Shown here in pieces: positions 1-5,136 of a stretch of 6,761 nucleotides of DNA. A program made the position numbers and the translations under genes. Below the pieces are notes generated by a model. That model made no database searches and was not told the DNA's origin. It worked only from the letters and a program-made list of their open reading frames with translations. Source of the stretch: Methanosarcina sp. (lineage in GTDB: Archaea; Halobacteriota; Methanosarcinia; Methanosarcinales; Methanosarcinaceae); the NCBI GenBank assembly GCA_017883485.1, contig JADGNM010000139.1, forward strand, positions 1 through 6,761, in the 5' to 3' direction. Within the stretch, counting starts at the first letter, position 1. Each line of letters opens with the position of its first letter.

Positions 1-68
1 CAAACGTTTTTTCGCAAATGGGTGATCAAACTCCTATCATTATTTACGTCAAATAGTGTGTTACCTAT

Positions 69-629
69 TTATATTATAATCATATTATAAAAATCTACCG
101 ATATAAACTGGCGAGGAGCCACAAGTTTTAACTCAACGCCTTTCTTTGCGAGTTCCAGGCAAAGGGAAGGGATCGAAGGATGAAAATAGGAGAAGAGAAG
201 CATAATTTTTGCAGATTCGTCGAAGTACCTGACCGACTCTGGAAAGAAATCTGACCAATTGTCGATTCCCGGCCCGATCAGCTGGCAGCATTTAAGCACC
301 CATATCCGTTTTAGAAAAGGAAAAGGAATGGTGTCCAGTTTCCGTTGGCTCCAAAAATACTCATTTTTTTCGAATACACTGATTGCGTTCAGCAGAGGTT
401 GTGCCTTTTTAACTAAAATGTCACCAATAGCTGAAAGACGGTATATATCTCCTTCCTGAACAATCAACCCCTCTTCTTTTAGCTTTTTTATCTGGGGAAG
501 CAGGGAAACTCTGGGAATCTGAAGCAAATTAAGAACCTCATCAATACTTTTAGGCCCTTCAGCCAATAATAGAAGGAAATTCCTCCTTTTATCGGAAAAT
601 AAGAGGAGATTAATGAGTTCTAATTTCAT
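69..629 (-). CDS. Winged-helix transcriptional regulator, FilR1/DUF1724-like, C-terminally truncated
   Basis: Probable DNA-binding regulator of 186 aa. Residues about 9-75 read as a winged helix-turn-helix: a first helix ending FSDKRRNFLLLL, then SIDEVLNLLQIPRVSLLPQIKKL as the HTH helices, and the wing GLIVQEGDIYRLSAIG. This pattern is typical of archaeal ArsR/MarR-like regulators. Residues about 130-170 (ESVRYFDESAKIMLLFSYF through KKGVELKLV) match the start of the FilR1/DUF1724 effector domain as I know it from Methanosarcina proteins. Family members are usually about 250-270 aa, so roughly 70-80 C-terminal residues are missing. After LKLV the frame runs into an A+T-rich tail ending NMIII and stops. 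The ATG at 629 is preceded by AAGGGATGATCTT, a fair Shine-Dalgarno match. It has its own promoter candidate and lies downstream of oligo-T tracts, so it is probably a separate unit. It may be a pseudogene; DNA binding could survive without ligand sensing. Confidence 0.75.
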   Translation of the reverse strand: MKLELINLLLFSDKRRNFLLLLAEGPKSIDEVLNLLQIPRVSLLPQIKKLKEEGLIVQEGDIYRLSAIGDILVKKAQPLLNAISVFEKNEYFWSQRKLDTIPFPFLKRIWVLKCCQLIGPGIDNWSDFFPESVRYFDESAKIMLLFSYFHPSIPSLCLELAKKGVELKLVAPRQFISVDFYNMIII

Positions 630-672
630 AAGATCATCCCTTCTGAATAAATTGGCAAGTTTCCTCTAAAGT

Positions 673-692
673 AAATAATTATTTCAAATAAT
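673..692. promoter_or_regulatory. Overlapping palindromes in the regulator promoter, candidate operator
   Basis: Two perfect palindromes overlap: AAATAATTATTT at 673-684, and ATTATTT-c-AAATAAT at 678-692 (7-bp arms around one base). They lie between the TATA-like box at 697-704 and the predicted start site near 673. A dimeric repressor bound there would block the preinitiation complex, which is a usual arrangement for autoregulated archaeal winged-helix proteins. The palindromes are visible; the operator role is inferred. All bases are A/T except one, so chance is a real alternative. Confidence 0.35.
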
Positions 693-696
693 GTGA

Positions 697-704
697 TTAA
701 ATAA
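697..704 (-). promoter_or_regulatory. TATA-like box for the winged-helix regulator
   Basis: On the minus strand this reads TTATTTAA. Archaeal TATA boxes centre about 26-27 nt upstream of the transcription start, which would place the start near 673-675 and give a leader of about 45 nt before the ATG at 629. The same octamer occurs at a suitable distance from the debranching-enzyme start. In A+T-rich spacers such octamers also arise by chance. Confidence 0.35.
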
Positions 705-735
705 GTATTAGTGAAAAGATATAAGCATTACCTTT

Positions 736-752
736 AAAAAAAGACAAAAAAA
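736..752 (-). terminator. Oligo-T terminator downstream of the GyrI-like gene
   Basis: On the minus strand this is T7-GTC-T7, followed by further T-rich sequence. Archaeal RNA polymerase terminates at runs of T in the non-template strand, often in tandem and without a hairpin. The tract lies about 110 nt past the stop of the GyrI-like gene and before the promoter candidate of the regulator, so it would separate the two units. A weaker T-rich stretch lies nearer the stop, at about 822-835. Confidence 0.5.
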
Positions 753-859
753 GAAATAAATATACCAAAGAAATCAAAAGTTCACCTTACAAACTAACTG
801 GCGGATTTGGACAAGAATAAAGAAAAGTAAAAAGTAACATATTTCGTCTCGTTTCAACA

Positions 860-1336
860 TCAGTCCAAAGGCGCATAAATTTCAGTCAGTATTTCTTCAG
901 GCGGAACTTCCCGAGGATCGTTAAAGTATACCTCACGAATGGGACCTACAATTCTTTTTCCTTGTTCCGTAATCCAGGAAAAAAGTTTCTCATAAGTGGG
1001 AACGCACTCTTCATAAGGTCCCTTGTGAATAATTTTCGCCATCTCTCCTCCTGGAAGTTCATACAGATTAATTTCCTCTTTATCCGGAAGTTCAATAACT
1101 CCCGCAACAGGCACTGCAACTTCAATATCGGCATTTTCTTCTTTATCAGCCTTCTCTACCTCTTCAAATGTAATCTCATGGCAGAGAAAGATCGGATAAC
1201 CGGCAATCTGAATATTTTTTCTGAAAGCAAACTCAAAAATCCTGGGAAACATCACGGGGATTTCCCGGTAGGCCCCTCTCCTGCGCATTCCAAGCACTTG
1301 CTGAGGGCTAAGTTCTACATCAGTAATTTCAGACAA
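860..1336 (-). CDS. Stand-alone GyrI-like (AraC effector-binding type) small-molecule-binding protein
   Basis: A single-domain cytoplasmic protein of the GyrI-like/AraC effector-binding fold, 158 aa from the TTG start (168 aa from the ATG at 1366). Hallmarks, numbered from the ATG: VELSPQQVLGMRRRG (17-31) as the first strand, VAVPVAG (83-89), HKGPYEE (114-120), the helix YEKLFSWITEQGKRIVG (125-141), GPIREVYFNDP (141-151) and TEIYAPLD at the end. E145 in REVYFNDP aligns by motif with the ligand-contacting glutamate of BmrR-type domains, so binding of a cationic or hydrophobic compound is possible. No DNA-binding domain is fused. The ATG at 1366 overlaps the upstream stop codon (ATGA) but has no Shine-Dalgarno. 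AAGGAGGA at 1349-1342 sits ideally before the TTG at 1336, so I prefer that start. The gene is the distal member of an operon with the GDP-mannose enzyme. Its ligand is unknown. Confidence 0.88.
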   Translation of the reverse strand: MSEITDVELSPQQVLGMRRRGAYREIPVMFPRIFEFAFRKNIQIAGYPIFLCHEITFEEVEKADKEENADIEVAVPVAGVIELPDKEEINLYELPGGEMAKIIHKGPYEECVPTYEKLFSWITEQGKRIVGPIREVYFNDPREVPPEEILTEIYAPLD

Positions 1337-1341
1337 CAAAG

Positions 1342-1349
1342 TCCTCCTT
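1342..1349 (-). promoter_or_regulatory. Strong Shine-Dalgarno deciding the GyrI-like start
   Basis: AAGGAGGA on the minus strand is complementary to the anti-Shine-Dalgarno of archaeal 16S rRNA. The AGGAGG core ends 6 nt before the TTG at 1336. It lies inside the longer reading frame, whose ATG at 1366 has only CTTAATTCTCAAAA before it. This favours the shorter protein, 26 nt beyond the stop of the upstream gene. Confidence 0.7.
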
Positions 1350-1362
1350 GATCTATTTAACT

Positions 1363-2766
1363 TCATTTTTGAGAATTAAGACTTTCAAATTGGTTCCTCC
1401 CATAAATATCATCAAACCTGACAATATCCGCTTCATCTACAAGTTCTCCTAACTGCACCTCAATTATCTCAAGCGGAATCTTCCCAGGATTGGATAATCT
1501 GTGTTTTTCCCCTGCCCGAATAAAAGTACTTTCTCCAGGTCTCAAGAAAAATTTCTGGCCGTTAATTTCCACACAGGCCATACCCTTTATAACTACCCAG
1601 TGCTCACTCCTGTGATAATGCAGCTGAAGGCTTAACTTGTGATCAGGATGCACGGTAATATTTTTGATCTTATGCTCGGGAGAGACTTCAAGTAATGTAT
1701 ACGAACCCCAGGGCCTGTAGACTGTCTGTCCTATAAATACCCTCTCGTCATTCCTGTCTTTAAGTTCGGAGACAATTTCCTTCACTTTCTGGCTGCTGGA
1801 TTTGGGGCAGACTAACAGAGCGTCGCTGGTATCAACGATAACCATATCCTTAATATCGATGAGTGAGACGATTTTACCGCTTTTTGAATATACTAAGTTT
1901 CCCTCAGAGTTGAGCAGCATAGGATCACATTCGTAGACAACGTTTCCTATGGAGTCTTTTTCGAATTCATTATAAATTGCTTCAAAATTTCCAAGATCAC
2001 TCCATTTTTGATCCAGTTTTACGACTGCTACCCGATCAGATTTTTCCATTATCCCATAATCAATTGAAATTTTTTCGAGGTCTGAGTAAATTTCATTAAT
2101 GTTACTCCCTTTTTCGAAACATGCGAAAACAGAGGGTGCATGTTTTTTTACTTCTTTAAAGAAAAGCCCTGTCTCGAAAAGGAACATTCCACTATTCCAG
2201 AGACAGCCTTCTTTAATGTACTTTTCCGCAGTTTCGAAATCCGGCTTTTCTCTAAATTCCGAGACCTTATAACCCTGGCCACAAATTTCTGTGGCATTAA
2301 TATAGCCATATCCTGTATGAGGGAAATCAGGAACAACCCCGAAGGTAACAAGGAAGTCAGGAGCCAGATTTTCAGCCGAAGAAATTGTCTTCATCGCATC
2401 TCTGTCAAGAACGTGATCGGAAGAAAACACTCCTACGATAGAATTCCCAAACTTCCCTTCAATTTCTCTCATTCCGAAGAAGATTGCAGGAAGCGTATTC
2501 TTGGCTTCGGGCTCGATTAAGACATTTTCAGAAGGAATCGAATATCCGATCTCTTCAATTTGCCCGATAACAAAGAATTTTAGATTTTCATTGGTCACAA
2601 TGAATATTTCCGAGATATCAGAAACTTCAAGGCAACGAAGCACAGTTTCCTGGAAAAGGGATGTGCTACCAAACTTTAAGAATTGTTTGGGATACATTTC
2701 CCGACTGAGAGGCCAGAGACGCGTACCTGAGCCTCCTGCAAGGATTATCGATTTTATACCAGTCAT
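1363..2766 (-). CDS. manC: Bifunctional mannose-1-phosphate guanylyltransferase / mannose-6-phosphate isomerase
   Basis: Makes GDP-mannose from mannose-1-phosphate and GTP, with a type II phosphomannose isomerase half interconverting fructose-6-P and mannose-6-P; cytoplasmic. The protein has 467 aa, the usual length for ManC/AlgA. The nucleotidyltransferase half (about 1-280) carries the signature GGSGTRLWPLSR (11-22), PKQFLK (26-31), EPEAKNTLPAI (85-95), SSDH (115-118), TGYGYI (151-156), FREKP (171-175), WNSGMF (190-195) and DYGIMEKS (236-243). The cupin isomerase half (about 345-450) carries RPWGSY (351-356), QLHYHRSEHW (381-390) and AGEKHRLSNPG (418-428), with the metal-ligand histidines present, so both activities look intact. 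Start: a stop codon lies two codons upstream of the ATG at 2766, so no longer version exists in frame. The GGAG directly abuts the ATG, an unusually short spacing. It overlaps the GyrI-like gene's upstream ATG by 4 bp. The product probably feeds surface glycan or lipid-linked mannose synthesis. Confidence 0.95.
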   Translation of the reverse strand: MTGIKSIILAGGSGTRLWPLSREMYPKQFLKFGSTSLFQETVLRCLEVSDISEIFIVTNENLKFFVIGQIEEIGYSIPSENVLIEPEAKNTLPAIFFGMREIEGKFGNSIVGVFSSDHVLDRDAMKTISSAENLAPDFLVTFGVVPDFPHTGYGYINATEICGQGYKVSEFREKPDFETAEKYIKEGCLWNSGMFLFETGLFFKEVKKHAPSVFACFEKGSNINEIYSDLEKISIDYGIMEKSDRVAVVKLDQKWSDLGNFEAIYNEFEKDSIGNVVYECDPMLLNSEGNLVYSKSGKIVSLIDIKDMVIVDTSDALLVCPKSSSQKVKEIVSELKDRNDERVFIGQTVYRPWGSYTLLEVSPEHKIKNITVHPDHKLSLQLHYHRSEHWVVIKGMACVEINGQKFFLRPGESTFIRAGEKHRLSNPGKIPLEIIEVQLGELVDEADIVRFDDIYGRNQFESLNSQK

Positions 2767-2798
2767 CTCCTATAAAATGTTTAAGATGGATATTTTGC

Positions 2799-2815
2799 TT
2801 AGATTATTTATCTAA
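2799..2815. repeat. Short inverted repeat upstream of manC
   Basis: TTAGAT-tattt-ATCTAA: 6-bp perfect arms around 5 bases, about 33 bp upstream of the manC ATG. It could be a protein-binding site in the promoter or early leader. The arms are short and A+T-rich, so support is weak. Confidence 0.25.
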
Positions 2816-2876
2816 AGTTTAAGGATCAGTTATAAAGTAACTAGACTACATCACGTTGAAAAGATGATATCAGGAC

Positions 2877-2884
2877 AATATAAA
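2877..2884 (-). promoter_or_regulatory. TATA-box candidate for the manC-GyrI operon
   Basis: On the minus strand this reads TTTATATT, the best match to the methanogen TATA consensus in the 224-bp spacer. It predicts a start near 2853 and a leader of about 87 nt. A second candidate, AGATAAATAA near 2803-2812, would give a leader of about 14 nt and lies inside the inverted repeat at 2799-2815. I cannot tell which is used, or whether the debranching-enzyme transcript reads through. Confidence 0.35.
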
Positions 2885-2963
2885 GGGAAGTTGCTAAATA
2901 ATCTTTGCCAAGAGATATTGGGTAAAAACGTCATGAGTTTATTGCACTCCGAAATAATTTGTT

Positions 2964-2985
2964 GCTCATTTACCGTGGCTCATTT
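2964..2985. repeat. Direct repeat just past the debranching-enzyme stop
   Basis: GCTCATTT occurs at 2964-2971 and again at 2978-2985 (14-bp period), immediately downstream of the debranching-enzyme stop codon. No function can be assigned; it may be a small duplication. Confidence 0.25.
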
Positions 2986-2990
2986 TCACA

Positions 2991-4970
2991 TTAAGGTTTG
3001 ATCCCGAGTACATCCTCAACATACGCCCTGAAGACTTCCGCAACACTCCAGGCCTGGGAAATACAGCCGCCAGGCAAGTAAGGATAATCACCATCAAAAA
3101 CTTCAGAAATGGTGCCGATGCCTGCAGTTTCTAGATGCATATCAAATCCCTGGAGAAGAGCTCGCATATCCTCAAGACTATCTTTAGAATAATTGTGGAC
3201 CTTCCTGTAAGCTTTCACATAAGCTCCAAGGAGCCAGGGCCAGGCGGTTCCATTGTGATAGGCTGTATCTCTGGCTACGGAGTCTCCATGATAGTGTCCT
3301 TTATATGAAGGGTGATCACTTGATAGAGTTCTGAGCCCAAAGGGCGTCAGAAGATCATTTTCAACTCTGTCTACAATTGCTTTTTCTTTCTCAGGAGAAA
3401 GCATGGTGTAGGGAAGACTCACTGCAAAAATCTGGTTCGGGCGGATAGCAGGGTCTTTAACCTGATTTTCTGTCTCGTCCTGACATACTACATCAAAAAG
3501 ACAGTTGGTCTCCGGGTTCCAGAAAACATTCTCAAAATTCGAAGCTGCCCCAACTGCAAGAGCTTCGTATGAGGAAATATCTTTACCGAGAAGAGCGCCC
3601 AGATTGGAGGCAGTTTTCAAGGCACTATACCAGAGAGCATTTATCTCACAGGCTTTACCTGCTCTCGGGGGCACCGCCCATTCCCCGATTTTCGCATCCA
3701 TCCATGTCAGTTGAGGTCCCTGTCGAATAAGATTATCGGAATCCATACCGATTCCAAAGTCTGTGCCTTTATGGTAATTATCTATGATACTATCAATTGT
3801 AGCCCAGATTTCGGAAAGAAACCGGAAGTCCTTTGTATATGCGAAATAGCGGCTTATGGCATGAATAAACCAGAGAGGTGCGTCCACTGTATTGTAGATT
3901 GGTTCTCCCCCGAGAGTAAGGAAAGCGTTTGGGATTAAGCCTTTCCGACAATATTTGGCAAAGTTATTGAGGATATGTTTAGCCTCTTCGAAGCGATGGG
4001 GAATTAAAAGCAGGCCAGGCAAAGAAATCATGGTATCCCGCCCCCAGTCAGAAAACCAGTGATATCCAGCAACTACCGTAGTGTCGCCTGAAAAATGATT
4101 TTTTATGATAAAAGAGTCAGTTACCCTAAGAAGCTTAAGGGCGAAAGATTCAGTAAGTCTTGAGTTAAAAGCAAGAAGATTCTGTCGATATACTTCTCTG
4201 GTATAGAGTTCATCAACTTGCTCGAGAGTAAAATAGGAAACATCTTCGGTTGAAGCCACGACAAAAAAGCGAGAAGTTCCCAGCTTGAGCTTGCTTTCAA
4301 AATAACCTGGGTTAAAGTTATCTTCCTGAAAGGCAAGTCCTCGTTTTTTTTCAGCATCATACTCGAAATTATAGTACCATTTCGGATCAAAATGATACTT
4401 GAGATTGGATGAAAGCGAGAAAGTGAAACCATTAGAGCTTTCCAGTTGCACTCTCATAGTATCAGCTTTCTGGGAAAAACGGATGTCTTCAGAGTGAGTA
4501 GTATAATGGAAGTTTCTTGAGTTTACAAGAGGGAAGATTCTTAACAAAGCTCCTTCCTCTCGTGATCTGATGTCATAGAGGATACAGGTCGTGTTACCGT
4601 TATGGATCATGAAGACTTTTTTCTTCACAGTAAAAACATCTGTTTGATAAACCCAAAGAGGAAACGGGGCAAATATGAATTTGGAAAGGTAATTGAAGCC
4701 CGTGGGATAAATAGTGCTCGGATATTTATGGGTTGCTAATTTATAAATTTCCTCATTGATAGAGATTTCCTCATCAAGAGAAGAAAGCAGAAGAAACCTT
4801 CCTGAGGAAGTTTCTGGAGCTACCACAAGTAGTCCGTGGTAAGTTCTCGATGCTGCACCGATGACCGTAGAGGAAGCATATCCTCCAAGCCCGTTTTCTA
4901 TAATCCATTCTTTTTTTATTCCCTCTTCATATGTCGAGAAAGAATCTGCTCCAAGCCTAATCCCACTCAT
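2991..4970 (-). CDS. Glycogen-debranching amylo-alpha-1,6-glucosidase (GH133, GDE_N-GDE_C)
   Basis: Cytoplasmic enzyme predicted to hydrolyse alpha-1,6 branch points of glycogen-like storage polysaccharide. It has 659 aa, a usual length for archaeal and bacterial-type debranching enzymes. The N-terminal GDE_N domain (about 15-240) opens with EWIIENGLGGYASSTVIGAA and SRTYHGLLV (41-49). The C-terminal (alpha/alpha)6 GDE_C domain (about 275-655) carries GYHWFSDWGRDTMISLPG (302-319), NTVDAPLWF (360-368), LTWMDAKIGEW (421-431), PRAGKACEINALWY (435-448), RPNQIFAVSLP (510-520), GLRTLS (545-550), HNGTAWPWLLGAY (572-584) and ISEVFDG (621-627). By analogy with eukaryotic debranching enzyme, D425 and E623 are candidate catalytic residues (inference). 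The amylomaltase (glucanotransferase) domain of the eukaryotic enzyme is absent, so a separate transferase is expected elsewhere. No Shine-Dalgarno precedes the ATG at 4970; a TATA-like box 25 nt upstream suggests a leaderless mRNA. It is divergent from the Mrr-like gene. Confidence 0.95.
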   Translation of the reverse strand: MSGIRLGADSFSTYEEGIKKEWIIENGLGGYASSTVIGAASRTYHGLLVVAPETSSGRFLLLSSLDEEISINEEIYKLATHKYPSTIYPTGFNYLSKFIFAPFPLWVYQTDVFTVKKKVFMIHNGNTTCILYDIRSREEGALLRIFPLVNSRNFHYTTHSEDIRFSQKADTMRVQLESSNGFTFSLSSNLKYHFDPKWYYNFEYDAEKKRGLAFQEDNFNPGYFESKLKLGTSRFFVVASTEDVSYFTLEQVDELYTREVYRQNLLAFNSRLTESFALKLLRVTDSFIIKNHFSGDTTVVAGYHWFSDWGRDTMISLPGLLLIPHRFEEAKHILNNFAKYCRKGLIPNAFLTLGGEPIYNTVDAPLWFIHAISRYFAYTKDFRFLSEIWATIDSIIDNYHKGTDFGIGMDSDNLIRQGPQLTWMDAKIGEWAVPPRAGKACEINALWYSALKTASNLGALLGKDISSYEALAVGAASNFENVFWNPETNCLFDVVCQDETENQVKDPAIRPNQIFAVSLPYTMLSPEKEKAIVDRVENDLLTPFGLRTLSSDHPSYKGHYHGDSVARDTAYHNGTAWPWLLGAYVKAYRKVHNYSKDSLEDMRALLQGFDMHLETAGIGTISEVFDGDYPYLPGGCISQAWSVAEVFRAYVEDVLGIKP

Positions 4971-4995
4971 ATGTACGTGATTAGGTTTTAATTTC

Positions 4996-5003
4996 TTAAA
5001 TAA
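4996..5003 (-). promoter_or_regulatory. TATA-like box for the debranching enzyme, suggesting a leaderless transcript
   Basis: On the minus strand this reads TTATTTAA, with 25 nt between it and the ATG at 4970. Archaeal spacing would put the transcription start within a few nucleotides of the ATG. Since no ribosome-binding sequence precedes the ATG (the bases are CACGTACAT), a leaderless or near-leaderless mRNA is the simplest reading. Confidence 0.4.
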
Positions 5004-5070
5004 TTGTATGTTTGGAAATAGAATGAGAAGAATAAGAAGTGAGGAGATCTAGCGTATAACAAGTGCAAAA

Positions 5071-5080
5071 TTATTATAAT
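5071..5080 (+). promoter_or_regulatory. TATA-like box for the Mrr-like gene
   Basis: TTATTATAAT lies about 57-66 nt upstream of the ATG at 5137. It predicts transcription starting near 5102, downstream of the alternative TTG at 5083, which supports the ATG at 5137 as the translation start. It lies about 70 bp from the divergent TATA-like box of the debranching enzyme. Confidence 0.35.
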
Positions 5081-5136
5081 TCTTGAATGTAAACATAAGT
5101 TATTTCAGCTGTGCAGGATATAGAGTAGTGAGTATC

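Noticed and set aside
962..1351. Plus-strand open frame of 129 codons
   Set aside because: It is entirely antisense to the well-supported GyrI-like gene, and its translation has no recognisable motif.
1364..1366. ATG as the start of the GyrI-like gene
   Set aside because: It has no Shine-Dalgarno, while an AAGGAGGA lies ideally before TTG 1336. It is kept as an alternative in the gene entry.
2140..2520. Plus-strand open frame of 126 codons
   Set aside because: It is antisense to manC and has no motif or ribosome-binding support.
4121..4432. Minus-strand frame of 103 codons inside the debranching enzyme
   Set aside because: It is an out-of-frame shadow of a gene with family motifs along its whole length.
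5083..5136. TTG extension of the Mrr-like protein by 18 residues
   Set aside because: No ribosome-binding site, it lies upstream of the start site predicted from the TATA-like box, and the domain begins naturally at the ATG 5137.
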